Source: FEN-1219 sp963713355 (lineage in GTDB: Bacteria; Pseudomonadota; Gammaproteobacteria; Steroidobacterales; Rariloculaceae). Taken from it: a DNA stretch of 64,000 nt. The notes beneath the pieces were generated by a model. That model was given only the letters and a program-made list of their open reading frames with translations. It was not told where the DNA came from and did no database searches. This document shows, piece by piece, positions 8,327 to 17,023 of the stretch. Position 1 is the first letter of the stretch; every line of letters starts with the position of its first letter. Both the position numbers and the translations under genes were made by a program. The stretch is taken from contig CAVQLK010000006.1 of the NCBI GenBank assembly GCA_963713355.1, forward strand, positions 620,001 through 684,000. Reading direction: 5' to 3'.

Positions 8327-8692
8327 ATGGAATACAGTCTCGCCGTCCAGCGGCACTTCACAGCGCCAAAAAAGGCGCGGGAACTGCCGGCCGGAAGCCT
8401 AGGTCTCGTGGCGGGCGAAGCCGAGGATCGAACGCTGCACGTTTGGGTGCGTTTCCAGCTGCAAATCGTCGACGGTGTTGTCGCGGCGGCGGGCTTTCAG
8501 GCGTTCGGCTGCCCCCATACCGTGGCGGCGGCGAGCGCTGTGGCCGATTGGCTCGAGGGCCGCGCCGTCGACGCGGCGCGCGGGCTCGACGTGAAAAAAG
8601 TCTGCGCCGGGCTCGAGGTGCCGGTCGAAAAGCTCGGCAAGTTACTGCGGATCGAGGATGCGGTCACGGCGTGTTGGCGCGCCGTAAGGTGA
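8327..8692 (+). CDS. degenerate IscU/NifU-N-type Fe-S scaffold protein
   Basis: The 121-residue protein fits IscU by length, order and the middle block FQAFGCPHTVAAASAVADWLEG, which matches the second conserved Cys segment (YGCGSAIASSS). The first Cys segment (GAPACGD in IscU) is replaced by VAGEAEDRTLHVW, and the third (HCS before EDA) by LGKLLRIEDAV. Only C62 of the three ligand cysteines therefore remains, with extra Cys at 93 and 116. It may be a divergent scaffold or carry some other role. It starts at ATG 8327 and sits between iscS and iscA. The fold assignment is fairly sure; cluster building on it is uncertain. Confidence 0.75.
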   Translation: MEYSLAVQRHFTAPKKARELPAGSLGLVAGEAEDRTLHVWVRFQLQIVDGVVAAAGFQAFGCPHTVAAASAVADWLEGRAVDAARGLDVKKVCAGLEVPVEKLGKLLRIEDAVTACWRAVR

Positions 8693-8719
8693 AGTGAGGT
8701 GAAGTAAGGTGAGGACGAA

Positions 8720-9043
8720 ATGTCGATCTCGTTGACGCAAAGTGCGGCGATCCGCGTCCGCACGTATCTCGAGAAGCGCGGCCACGGCGTGGGCCTTCGC
8801 GTCGGCGTGCGCCGCAGCGGCTGCAACGGCTGGGCCTATACGATCGACTACGCCGACAGCGTGGCGCCCGACGACGTCGTTTTCGAGCAGGGGGGTGTAA
8901 AGGTCATCGTCGCCCCGGACACCTTGGAGCTCATCGACGGCACGGAGGTCGATTTCATCAAGGAAGGGCTCAACGAAGCGTTCAAGTTCCGCAACCCCAA
9001 CGTCAAAGGCGAATGCGGCTGCGGCGAGAGCTTCAGCGTCTAG
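8720..9043 (+). CDS. iscA: A-type Fe-S carrier protein IscA
   Basis: IscA-type proteins carry Fe-S clusters to target proteins. The 107-residue product has the HesB/IscA pattern: GVRRSGCNGWAYTIDYAD with the first Cys at 35 and the C-terminal pair in GECGCGESFSV. The start is ATG 8720. The 30 bases before it contain three near copies of GGTGAAGT/GGTGAGG, at least one of which can serve as ribosome-binding site. The genes that usually follow (hscB, hscA, fdx, iscX) are absent; ndk starts 40 bases later. Confidence 0.93.
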   Translation: MSISLTQSAAIRVRTYLEKRGHGVGLRVGVRRSGCNGWAYTIDYADSVAPDDVVFEQGGVKVIVAPDTLELIDGTEVDFIKEGLNEAFKFRNPNVKGECGCGESFSV

Positions 9044-9082
9044 AGCACCGGTTCTTTAGCAACTCTAGTTCGTAGGTGAACA

Positions 9083-9514
9083 ATGGCTGTCGAGCGTACG
9101 TTATCCATCGTCAAACCCGATGGTGTGGCGAAGAATCTCATTGGCGAGGTGTACCGCCGCTTCGAGAAGGCGGGCCTCAAAGTAGTCGCAGCGAAGATGC
9201 TGAAGCTGCGCCAGGACCAGGCCGAGGGTTTTTACGCGGTCCACAAAGCCCGCCCTTTCTATGCGGACCTGGTGCGCTACATGACGTCGGGCCCCGTCAT
9301 GGTGCAGGTGCTCGAAGGCGACAACGCCATCAAAGCGAATCGCGACATCATGGGAGCCACGAATCCGAAGCAGGCGGCGCCCGGGACGATTCGCGCCGAT
9401 TTCGCCGCTTCGATCGAGGAGAACGTCGTGCACGGCTCGGACGGCCCTGAAACCGCCAAGACCGAGATCGCGTTCTTTTTCAGCGAGGCCGAGCTTTGTC
9501 CGCGGAGCCGCTAA
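9083..9514 (+). CDS. ndk: nucleoside-diphosphate kinase
   Basis: Ndk balances nucleoside triphosphate pools by moving the gamma-phosphate through a phospho-histidine. The 143-residue protein has ERTLSIVKPDGV at the N-terminus, IMGATNPKQAAPGTIRADF and the active-site His in ENVVHGSDGPETAKTEIAFFF. A ribosome-binding site is weak (GTAGGTGAACAATG). Its 3' end overlaps the rlmN start by 19 bases. It begins the gammaproteobacterial run ndk-rlmN-pilW-rodZ-hisS-yfgM-bamB-der. Confidence 0.97.
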   Translation: MAVERTLSIVKPDGVAKNLIGEVYRRFEKAGLKVVAAKMLKLRQDQAEGFYAVHKARPFYADLVRYMTSGPVMVQVLEGDNAIKANRDIMGATNPKQAAPGTIRADFAASIEENVVHGSDGPETAKTEIAFFFSEAELCPRSR

Positions 9515-10614
9515 CGCTGCCGAGAGCAGGCCGGCCGAGGCAGCTCTCGCTGCTCGGCATGCCGAAGGCAGAGCTCGTCGAGTTCTTCGAGAACATCGGC
9601 GAGAAGCCGTATCGCGCGCAGCAGATCATGCGCTGGCTCTATCAGCGCCAGGTCACCGACTACGCGAAGATGTCCGACCTGAGCGCGGAGCTGCGCAAGC
9701 AGCTTGCCGAGATGACGGCGCTCGCGTTGCCTCCCGTCTTGAAGCACGAGCACTCCGACGACGGCACGCGCAAATGGCTGCTCGATGTCGGCGCCAACCA
9801 AGCCGTCGAGACGGTGTACATCCCGGAGCCCGACCGCGGCACGCTGTGCATCTCGTCGCAGGCCGGTTGCGCGCTCGACTGCGCGTTCTGCGCGACGGGC
9901 CATCAGGGCTTCAACCGCAACCTGACGTCGGCCGAGATCTTAGGGCAGGTCGTGCTCGCGGCGCGCGAGCTCAAGCCTGCGAAAATCACGAACGTCGTGT
10001 TCATGGGCATGGGCGAGCCGCTCGCGAACTATCGCAACGTGTTGCCCGTCGTTCATCTGCTGATCGACGACCAAGCGTTCGGCCTGTCGCGCCGCCGCGT
10101 CACGATCAGCACGGCCGGCGTCGTGCCGCAGATGCTGAAGCTCGCGAACGACTGCAACGTCGCGCTCGCCGTCTCGCTGCATGCGCCGACCGACGAGCTG
10201 CGCGACAAGCTCGTGCCCATCAACAAGGTGCACCCGATCGCCGAGCTGCTCGACGCGTGCTGGAAGTATGCGGAAGGGCAGGCGAGCCGCAGCATCACGT
10301 TCGAGTACGTTTTGCTCGCCGGCGTCAACGACTCGGTCGCGCACGCGCGGCAGCTCGCGAAGTTACTGCGGGGGAAGCCGGCCAAGATCAACTTGATCCC
10401 GTTCAATGCCTTCCCTGAGTCCGAGTTTCGCTGCTCGCCGCAGCCCGCAATCGACGCGTTCTGGCAGACATTGCGCAACGCGGGATTGATAGCGACGATT
10501 CGCAGGCCGCGCGGCGACGACATTGCCGCCGCGTGCGGCCAGCTCGCGGGCCGTGTCCGCGACCGGCAGAGGGTGCGTTTGGGTGATCGTGTGATCGGAG
10601 CAAGCAGTTCATGA
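9496..10614 (+). CDS. rlmN: dual-specificity 23S rRNA/tRNA m2A methyltransferase RlmN
   Basis: RlmN is a radical-SAM enzyme that methylates A2503 of 23S rRNA and A37 of some tRNAs. The 372-residue protein has the cluster motif CALDCAFC (Cys 125, 129, 132), MGMGEPL, VSLHAP and the C-terminal resolving Cys in DIAAACGQLAG. The N-terminal LSLLGMPKAELVEFF aligns with the family's LLDLNRQQMREFF, so the start must lie before 9559. TTG 9496, overlapping ndk, is the likely start. The end overlaps the pilW start (ATGA). Confidence 0.95.
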   Translation: MSAEPLTLPRAGRPRQLSLLGMPKAELVEFFENIGEKPYRAQQIMRWLYQRQVTDYAKMSDLSAELRKQLAEMTALALPPVLKHEHSDDGTRKWLLDVGANQAVETVYIPEPDRGTLCISSQAGCALDCAFCATGHQGFNRNLTSAEILGQVVLAARELKPAKITNVVFMGMGEPLANYRNVLPVVHLLIDDQAFGLSRRRVTISTAGVVPQMLKLANDCNVALAVSLHAPTDELRDKLVPINKVHPIAELLDACWKYAEGQASRSITFEYVLLAGVNDSVAHARQLAKLLRGKPAKINLIPFNAFPESEFRCSPQPAIDAFWQTLRNAGLIATIRRPRGDDIAAACGQLAGRVRDRQRVRLGDRVIGASSS

Positions 10615-11384
10615 ACACACTTCGTTCGGCCTGGTTCTATTCGATGCTGGTGGCCTTGACGGCCTGCGCGGGCAGCGGCGGCAGTGTCGGCGACCGCGCA
10701 TCGGACAACGAGGCCGCGGTCGCGAACATGAACCTCGGCGCCGGCTATCTGCAGCAAGGCAACGTCGAGCTGGCGATCGAGCGTTTGCGGCGCGCACTGG
10801 CGCAGGATCCCGACCTCGTGCTTGCGCATTCGACGATCGCGTTCGCCTACGATCAGATCGGCAGCCTCGAGGAAGCCGAGACGCACTTTCGGCGAGCGAC
10901 GGAGCTCAACAGAGAGGACGGCGCGGCGGCGAACTCGTATGCCGCGTTTCTGTGCAATCGAGGGAACCGCTGGGCCGAGGCCGAGCCGTATTTTCGCCGC
11001 GCCGCGCAAGACCTCGACTACGCGACGCCCGAGGTCGCGATGACGAACGCCGGCATCTGCGCGCGCGATGCCGGCGAGCTGGAAAAGGCAGAGGAGAATT
11101 TTCGCGCGGCGCTCGCTCGAAACCCGCGCTACGCCGATGCGCTGCTCAACATGGTCGAGCTGAGCTATCAGCGCGGCGACTACCTCCAAACCCGCGCGTT
11201 CATGCAGCGCTACGTCGCCGTTCGGCCGGCTACGGCCTCCGTGCTGTTGATATGCGTCAACGCCGAGCGCGAGCTCAACAATGCGGCGGCGGCAGAGCTT
11301 TGCGCGACGCAATTACGCAATGGCTTCCCGGGCTCGCCGGAGCTACAGCAGCTCCGCGAGCAGCAGAGCCGTAATGACCGATAG
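10611..11384 (+). CDS. pilW: type IV pilus assembly TPR lipoprotein PilW/PilF
   Basis: PilW (PilF) is an outer-membrane lipoprotein that lets the PilQ secretin assemble. The 257-residue product has a lipoprotein signal with lipobox LTAC (Cys at residue 19), then tandem TPR units from about residue 40 to 220 (for example MNLGAGYLQQGNVELAIERL and HSTIAFAYDQIGSLEEAETH). The family position is between rlmN and rodZ, which it occupies here with overlaps at both ends. No other pilus gene is in the window. Confidence 0.9.
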   Translation: MNTLRSAWFYSMLVALTACAGSGGSVGDRASDNEAAVANMNLGAGYLQQGNVELAIERLRRALAQDPDLVLAHSTIAFAYDQIGSLEEAETHFRRATELNREDGAAANSYAAFLCNRGNRWAEAEPYFRRAAQDLDYATPEVAMTNAGICARDAGELEKAEENFRAALARNPRYADALLNMVELSYQRGDYLQTRAFMQRYVAVRPATASVLLICVNAERELNNAAAAELCATQLRNGFPGSPELQQLREQQSRNDR

Positions 11385-12291
11385 CGAGCCGCCGAGCCCG
11401 GCGCCGCCTGTTCAAAAGGCGCCGGAGACTCTCGGGCAGATCCTGCGACGCGCTCGGCTTGCGCAGGACCTGACGATCGAGCAGCTCGCGACGGAGCTGC
11501 GCATCGAAGCGAAGCAATTGAATGCGCTCGAGGAAAACCGCTTCGAGCGAATCGGCGTGCCCGTGTTCATCAAAGGGTACCTGAAGCAGTACGGGCTGCG
11601 GCTCGGGCTCGATGTCCCGGATCTCCTTGCGCTCTATTACAAGCAAACGACGCTGGCCGACGTCCAGATTCAGCCGCGCCGCACGATCAAGCTCCGAGAC
11701 GAGCGTCAGATCACATCGTGGATCCTCGCGGCGATCGTGCTCCTCGCGCTGGTTGGGCTCGCCGCGTGGTGGTGGAGCGGCGGCAGGTTCGGCGCGGCTT
11801 CGGGCATTCAAAGCCCGCCCGCGACCACGACGCCCCCGGCCGCCGAGCCCGCCGAGTCGCAGACCCCGCCGCCCGCCACGCCGCCTGTGGCGCCGCTCCA
11901 GCGCACCTTGCCGGCCGTCGACCCCCCGGCGGCCGATCCGCCGCCGCCCGAGCCCGGCAGCAGCCAGCCGGCGGTGCCAGGCGAGCTGCCGGCGGTCGCG
12001 GCCCGCGACGAGGGCGGCGACGCCGACGCTGAGCCAGCCGTCGGAGTGCCACTCGAGCTCACGTTCGCCGAGGAGAGCTGGGCCGAGATCACGGACGCTC
12101 GCGGGGAGCGTTTGCTGTTCGGGTTGAGCGCCGCGGGCCGCAACGTCACCCTGCGCGGCGAGCCTCCGTTTACGGTCGTGCTCGGCAATGCCGACGCCGT
12201 GCAGCTGACCGTCGACGGCGAGCCCTACGCGGTTCCGAGCAGCCGCCAAGGTAACCTCGCGCGGTTCGCCGTCGACACGCCCAAGGATTGA
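11374..12291 (+). CDS. rodZ: cytoskeletal membrane protein RodZ
   Basis: RodZ links the MreB cytoskeleton to the cell-wall machinery. The 305-residue product has an N-terminal Xre-type helix-turn-helix domain (about residues 17-95: LGQILRRARLAQDLTIEQLA ... NRFERIGVPVFIKGYLKQYG), one membrane span (about 115-134), a Pro/Ala-rich periplasmic linker, and a C-terminal DUF4115-type beta domain (LTFAEESWAEITDARGERLL). ATG 11374 was chosen because it starts just before the HTH domain and overlaps the pilW stop by 11 bases. The longer frame from 11281 lies inside pilW. Usually ispG follows; here hisS starts 7 bases after the stop. Confidence 0.93.
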   Translation: MTDSEPPSPAPPVQKAPETLGQILRRARLAQDLTIEQLATELRIEAKQLNALEENRFERIGVPVFIKGYLKQYGLRLGLDVPDLLALYYKQTTLADVQIQPRRTIKLRDERQITSWILAAIVLLALVGLAAWWWSGGRFGAASGIQSPPATTTPPAAEPAESQTPPPATPPVAPLQRTLPAVDPPAADPPPPEPGSSQPAVPGELPAVAARDEGGDADAEPAVGVPLELTFAEESWAEITDARGERLLFGLSAAGRNVTLRGEPPFTVVLGNADAVQLTVDGEPYAVPSSRQGNLARFAVDTPKD

Positions 12292-12298
12292 CGCCGCC

Positions 12299-13573
12299 AT
12301 GGCCGAGCTGATCCAGCCCGTCAAGGGCATGAACGACGTGCTGGCCGCCCAAGCGCCGTGGTGGAACCGCCTCGAGTCCGTCGCGCACGACCTCTTCGCG
12401 AGTTACGGTTACCAGCGCGTGCGGTTACCCGTGCTCGAGCGCACGGAGCTCTTCAGTCGCTCGATCGGCGAGCTCACGGACATCGTCTCGAAGGAGATGT
12501 TCACGTTCGACGACCATGGCGATAGCCTGACGCTGCGTCCCGAGGGGACGGCGGGCGTCGTGCGCGCCGCCTTGAGCAACGGCCTGCTACACAACCAGCA
12601 GCAAAAGCTCTGGTTGTCGGGGCCGATGTTCCGGCGCGAAAAGCCCCAGAAGGGCCGCTATCGTCAATTTCATCAGATGAGCGTCGAGGCGCTCGGCTTC
12701 GCCGATCCCGAGGTCGATGCCGAGCTCATCTCGTTGTCCGCGCGCCTGTGGCGCGAGCTCGGGATTTCGAGCACGAAGCTCGAGCTCAACACGATCGGGA
12801 CCGCCGAGTCGCGCCAAAAGTACAAGCAGGTGCTCGTCGAGCACTTCTCGCGGCGTCGTGAGCTGCTCGACGAAGAAAGCTTGCGGCGGCTCGACCGCAA
12901 TCCGCTGCGCATTCTCGACAGCAAGAACCCACAGCTGCGCGAGCTCATCGACACCGCACCGTTGCTCTCGGACTATCTCGACACGGAGTCGCGCGCGCAT
13001 TTCGAGCGGGTGCGGGCGCTGCTCGACGACGTCGGAGTCGGCTACACGCTGAACCCGCGGCTCGTCCGCGGGCTCGACTACTACTCGCGCACGGTCTTCG
13101 AGTGGCTCACGGACCGGCTAGGGGCCCAGAGCGCTGTGTGCTCGGGCGGCCGCTACGACGGTCTCGTCGCGCAGCTCGGAGGACGCGATACACCGGCGGT
13201 CGGTTGGGCTCTCGGCATCGAGCGCATCGTCGAGCTCATGCAGGCCGAGGGCATCGGCGCCGAGGAGGCGCCGTTGGATGCCCAGCTCGTCGCGGCAGGC
13301 GAGGCCGAGCGGCGGTTCGGCTTCCAGCTGTTGGAGCAGCTGCGGACGCGGGTTCCCGGCGCGAAGGTAGCGGTCGGCATGCCCTCTGCGGGCTTCAAGG
13401 CACAGCTGCGTCACGCGGACAAGAGCGGGGCCCGGTTTGCGCTGATCATCGGGGAATCCGAGCTGGCCGCCGCCAAAGTCAGTCTCAAACCACTGCGCGA
13501 GGATAAACCCCAGCAGCTCGTGACGGTCGAAGAATGCGCAGAGCGGCTCCGCCAAACCAGGGCGCCGGCATAG
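12299..13573 (+). CDS. hisS: histidine-tRNA ligase
   Basis: HisS charges tRNA-His. The 424-residue class II synthetase has motif 2 in FRREKPQKGRYRQFHQMSVEALG, the histidine-specific LVRGLDYYSRTVFEW and CSGGRYDGLV, motif 3 in GWALGIERIVELM, and a C-terminal anticodon-binding domain starting near residue 330. The start ATG 12299 gives MAELIQPVKGMNDVL, the standard N-terminus. It sits between rodZ and yfgM, as in related genomes except for the missing ispG. Confidence 0.97.
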   Translation: MAELIQPVKGMNDVLAAQAPWWNRLESVAHDLFASYGYQRVRLPVLERTELFSRSIGELTDIVSKEMFTFDDHGDSLTLRPEGTAGVVRAALSNGLLHNQQQKLWLSGPMFRREKPQKGRYRQFHQMSVEALGFADPEVDAELISLSARLWRELGISSTKLELNTIGTAESRQKYKQVLVEHFSRRRELLDEESLRRLDRNPLRILDSKNPQLRELIDTAPLLSDYLDTESRAHFERVRALLDDVGVGYTLNPRLVRGLDYYSRTVFEWLTDRLGAQSAVCSGGRYDGLVAQLGGRDTPAVGWALGIERIVELMQAEGIGAEEAPLDAQLVAAGEAERRFGFQLLEQLRTRVPGAKVAVGMPSAGFKAQLRHADKSGARFALIIGESELAAAKVSLKPLREDKPQQLVTVEECAERLRQTRAPA

Positions 13574-13604
13574 AATAGCCCGCTCATTGCCGCCGGAGGA
13601 TCGT

Positions 13605-14378
13605 GTGGACGAGTATTTGTCAGACAAAGAGCAAGTCGAGCGCTTGCGCCAGTGGTGGCGCGAGAACGGCTGGTTCTTGATTGGCGGCGTGGCACTGGGC
13701 CTCCTCGGCCTCTATGGCTACAACCAATACTTTGCATACCGCGACCGTCAATCCGAGGAAGCCGCCGCGTTGTACGCGGCCATCAAACAGGAAACCGATG
13801 ACGGCGACACGCCTGGCGCGGCGGCGCAGCTCGCCACGATGCGAAGCGAGTTCCCGGAACACGCCTATACCCATCAAGCCGCCATGCTCGTGGCGAAGGC
13901 CGAGGTCGTCACGGCGCCCGACGCCGCCGCGGAGAAGCTGCGCTTCACGATGGAGCAGAGCGACGACCCCGAGCTCGCAATGGTGGCGCGTCTTCGGCTC
14001 GCGCGCGTGCTCGCATACCAAGACCGGCATCAAGAGGCGCTCGCGCTCCTGGACGTGCCGGAGCCGGGTCAGTTCGGGGGTCGCATTGCCGAAATCAGGG
14101 GCGACATCCATGCCGCGCTCGGCGAGACCGAAGCGGCGCGCACGAGTTATCTGCAAGCGATGGTGGCATCGGGCGCCGAGCTCCTCGACCGCAGCTTCTT
14201 GCAGATGAAACTCTCGGACTTGCCGGGGTCCGTACCCGCGCCAGTTCCCGCCGCCGACGCGGCGCCCGCTGCGTCCGACACCTCGGCCGAGGGGATCGAC
14301 GCGGCCGAAGCTGCCGCGGAAACGCCGCCGGCGCAAAGCCCGCCGGCAGAGGCCGAGCAGTCCGGAGACGGCGAATGA
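13605..14378 (+). CDS. yfgM: SecYEG-associated TPR protein YfgM
   Basis: YfgM is an inner-membrane protein that binds SecYEG and periplasmic chaperones such as PpiD. The product has a short cytoplasmic start (DEYLSDKEQVERLRQWWREN), one membrane span (about residues 23-39) and a periplasmic TPR-like domain. A low-complexity Ala/Pro/Glu tail of about 50 residues follows and is longer than in E. coli. GTG 13605 is preferred because GGAGGA sits 5 bases before it and the protein then aligns with E. coli YfgM; a TTG at 13587 would add six residues. Its end overlaps bamB (ATGA). Confidence 0.9.
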   Translation: MDEYLSDKEQVERLRQWWRENGWFLIGGVALGLLGLYGYNQYFAYRDRQSEEAAALYAAIKQETDDGDTPGAAAQLATMRSEFPEHAYTHQAAMLVAKAEVVTAPDAAAEKLRFTMEQSDDPELAMVARLRLARVLAYQDRHQEALALLDVPEPGQFGGRIAEIRGDIHAALGETEAARTSYLQAMVASGAELLDRSFLQMKLSDLPGSVPAPVPAADAAPAASDTSAEGIDAAEAAAETPPAQSPPAEAEQSGDGE

Positions 14379-15535
14379 ACGCGCTGCTGCGGGTCGCCGC
14401 GTGCCTGACGCTCGCCGTCGTGCTCGGCGCCTGCGCCGGGCGCAAGGATGTGAGCGAGCCTCCGGCCGAGCTCACCGACTTCGACGCGACAGTCGACGTC
14501 GAGAAGGTTTGGAGCGACAAGGTCGGTGGCAAGTCGGAGCGCTTGCGGCTTGGCTTGCGCCCGGCGACCGACGGCGCGCGCATCTTCGCGGGCGCATACG
14601 ATGGCCAAGTCGCGGCGTTCGATGCCGCGAGCGGCGACAAGATCTGGTCCGTCGAGACCGACTTGGCGCTGACGGCGGGCCCCGGCTTCGGCGAAAACGT
14701 GCTCGCGTTCGGCTCGGCGGACGGCGAATTGCTCGTGCTCGATGCCGCGACTGGGCAGGAGCGCTGGCGCCAAGCGATCGGTAGCGAGGTTCTCGCACCG
14801 CCGGCCATCGGCACCGGCGTCGTCGTCGTGCGTACCGTCGACGGGCGCTTGCGCGGCTTCTCGACGGCGACCGGCTCGACGCTATGGACCGTCGAGCAGA
14901 ATCTGCCGTCGCTGACGTTGCGCGGCAACACGGCGCCGCGCGTCGCGGGCACGCTCGTCATCAGCGGCTTCAACAACGGCCGCGTCGGAGCCTACGAGAT
15001 CGCGGACGGCGATCCGGCGTGGGAAGTTGCGATCGCGAATCCGACGGGGCGCAGCGAGCTCGAGCGTTTGGTCGACGTCAGCGCGGGGCTGTCTATCGTC
15101 GGCAACGATGTTTACGTCGTCGGTTATCACGGTCGCGCCGTCGGCATCGATCTCGAGACCGGCGTCGTGCTGTGGCAGCAGGACTTGTCTTCGTACGCCG
15201 GTTTGGGCGCCGACGTCAACAACGTCTATGTGACGAGCGATTTCGACGCGGTCGTGGCCCTCGATCGCAACGCGGGCACGCAGCTGTGGAAGCAAGAGGC
15301 GTTGCGGTTGCGTGACCTTACGGCGCCGACGCGCTACGCGAACACGCTCGTCGTCGGCGATTACGAAGGCTATTTGCACTGGCTTTCCCCCGACGACGGC
15401 TCGTTCTTGGCGCGCGAGCGCGCAGCCGGCGAGCGGATTTCGGCCGCACCTCTCGTCGTGGGCCAGAACGTCTACGTGCAAGGCGAGGACGGCACCCTGG
15501 CCGCGTTCACCTTGCGCCAAGACGACGAAGCCTAA
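14375..15535 (+). CDS. bamB: outer-membrane assembly lipoprotein BamB
   Basis: BamB is the beta-propeller lipoprotein of the BAM complex that inserts outer-membrane beta-barrels. The 386-residue product has a lipoprotein signal with lipobox VLGAC (Cys at residue 20) and repeated PQQ-type propeller blades with W-containing strands (GDKIWSVETDLAL, GQERWRQAIGS, GSTLWTVEQN, GVVLWQQDLSS, GTQLWKQEALR). It overlaps yfgM by 4 bases and is 12 bases ahead of der, the canonical arrangement. Confidence 0.95.
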   Translation: MNALLRVAACLTLAVVLGACAGRKDVSEPPAELTDFDATVDVEKVWSDKVGGKSERLRLGLRPATDGARIFAGAYDGQVAAFDAASGDKIWSVETDLALTAGPGFGENVLAFGSADGELLVLDAATGQERWRQAIGSEVLAPPAIGTGVVVVRTVDGRLRGFSTATGSTLWTVEQNLPSLTLRGNTAPRVAGTLVISGFNNGRVGAYEIADGDPAWEVAIANPTGRSELERLVDVSAGLSIVGNDVYVVGYHGRAVGIDLETGVVLWQQDLSSYAGLGADVNNVYVTSDFDAVVALDRNAGTQLWKQEALRLRDLTAPTRYANTLVVGDYEGYLHWLSPDDGSFLARERAAGERISAAPLVVGQNVYVQGEDGTLAAFTLRQDDEA

Positions 15536-15547
15536 GCCGCTGCTGCC

Positions 15548-16942
15548 ATGTTGCCGGCCGTCGCCTTAGTCGGCCGACCGAACGTCGGCAAATCGACGCT
15601 GTTCAATCGGCTCACCGCTACGCGCGATGCGCTCGTCGCGGATTACCCTGGCCTCACGCGGGATCGCCGCTTCGGGCTGGGGCGCGCGGCGGACCGCAGG
15701 TTCATCGTCATCGACACCGGCGGCCTCGTCTCCGCCGACAGCAACGCGATGACGGAGCTCGTCGCCGAGCAAGTCGAGCTCGCGATCGAAGAGGCCGACG
15801 CCATCGTGCTCGTCGTCGATCACAAGCACGGGCTCACGCCGGAGGATACGGCGATCGCCGAGCGTCTGCGCCGCGAGTCGAAGCCCGTAGTCATCGCCGT
15901 GAACAAAGCCGAAGGCGTCCCCGGCGAGCTCGCCGAGGCCGAGTTCCATACGCTGGGGCTTGGGTCCCCCGTCGGTATATCCGCAGTCCACGGTCAGGGC
16001 ATCGACGAGCTGTTGCAGACCGCGCTCGAGTCGTTTCCAGCCGCCGACGCCGATGCCGTGACCGAGACGGAGCACGGGCCGAAGGTCGCCGTCATCGGCA
16101 GGCCCAATGTCGGCAAGTCGACGTTGATCAATCGGCTGCTCGGCGAAGATCGTTTGATCACCTCGCCCGAGCCCGGCACGACGCGCGACAGTATCCACGT
16201 GCCGGTCGAGCGCGACGACCAGAAGTTCGTTCTCGTCGACACGGCCGGCATTCGCCGCCGTGCGCGCGTCAGCGAGGCCGTCGAGAAATACAGCGTCGTG
16301 CAAAGCTTGAAGGCGATCGAGGAGGCCGGCGCCGTGATCGCCGTGCTCGATGCGCGCGAGAACGTCACGGATCAGGACGTGCACTTGGTCGGGCTCGCCG
16401 CCGAGCGTGGCCGCGCGCTCGCGCTCGCCGTCAACAAGTGGGACGGAATGAGCGGTCACGAGCGGCGCTTCGTCGAGCGCGAGCTCGAGCGCAAGCTCGA
16501 CTTCGTCCAGTACGCGAGCGTGCACTACATCTCCGCGTTGCACGGCAGCGGCATTGCCGAGCTCGTCAAGGCCGCGCTCGTGGGTTTCAAGAATGCCGGC
16601 GTCGAGCTCGCGACGCCGCGCCTTACGCGTGTCCTCGAGGATGCGACGCAAGTGAACCCGCCGCCGCTCGTGCGCGGCCGGCAGGTGCGGCTGCGCTACG
16701 CGCATCAGGGCGGGCGCTACCCGCCGTTGATCGTCGTGCACGGCACGCAGGCAACGCGGTTGCCCGATCACTACAAGCGCTATCTCGAGAACGCTTTTCG
16801 CGAGGCGCTGAAGCTCAAGGGCACGCCCGTGCGCGTCGAGTTGCGCACGACGGAGAATCCGTTCGCGGGCCGGCGCAACAAGCTGACGCCGCGGCAAGCC
16901 AAGCACCGCAAGCGAGTGCGGCGGTTCAAGAACAAGAACTGA
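15548..16942 (+). CDS. der: ribosome biogenesis GTPase Der (EngA)
   Basis: Der is an essential double GTPase for 50S ribosome maturation. The 464-residue protein has two G domains, each with GRPNVGKS (about residues 9-16 and 181-188), DTGG and DTAG switch II motifs, NKAE and NKWD G4 motifs, and the C-terminal KH-like domain with RNKLTPRQAKHRKRVRRFKNKN at the very end. It closes the housekeeping cluster. Its 81-base downstream gap shows no clear terminator. Confidence 0.97.
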   Translation: MLPAVALVGRPNVGKSTLFNRLTATRDALVADYPGLTRDRRFGLGRAADRRFIVIDTGGLVSADSNAMTELVAEQVELAIEEADAIVLVVDHKHGLTPEDTAIAERLRRESKPVVIAVNKAEGVPGELAEAEFHTLGLGSPVGISAVHGQGIDELLQTALESFPAADADAVTETEHGPKVAVIGRPNVGKSTLINRLLGEDRLITSPEPGTTRDSIHVPVERDDQKFVLVDTAGIRRRARVSEAVEKYSVVQSLKAIEEAGAVIAVLDARENVTDQDVHLVGLAAERGRALALAVNKWDGMSGHERRFVERELERKLDFVQYASVHYISALHGSGIAELVKAALVGFKNAGVELATPRLTRVLEDATQVNPPPLVRGRQVRLRYAHQGGRYPPLIVVHGTQATRLPDHYKRYLENAFREALKLKGTPVRVELRTTENPFAGRRNKLTPRQAKHRKRVRRFKNKN

Positions 16943-17023
16943 CCTAATCACATAGCCAGAAGTTAGAAGCCCGCGGCGGCTCGAGTTTTAGACTTTCCTC
17001 AATCTACGTGCTTAGGGTGAAGC

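Noticed and set aside
8684..8714. GGTGAAGT-like triple repeat before iscA as a regulatory array
   Set aside because: Too short and Shine-Dalgarno-like; it is more simply explained as a purine-rich ribosome-binding region.
15566..16951. A 461-residue minus-strand open frame across der
   Set aside because: It mirrors the Der coding frame. The Der motifs on the plus strand are decisive.
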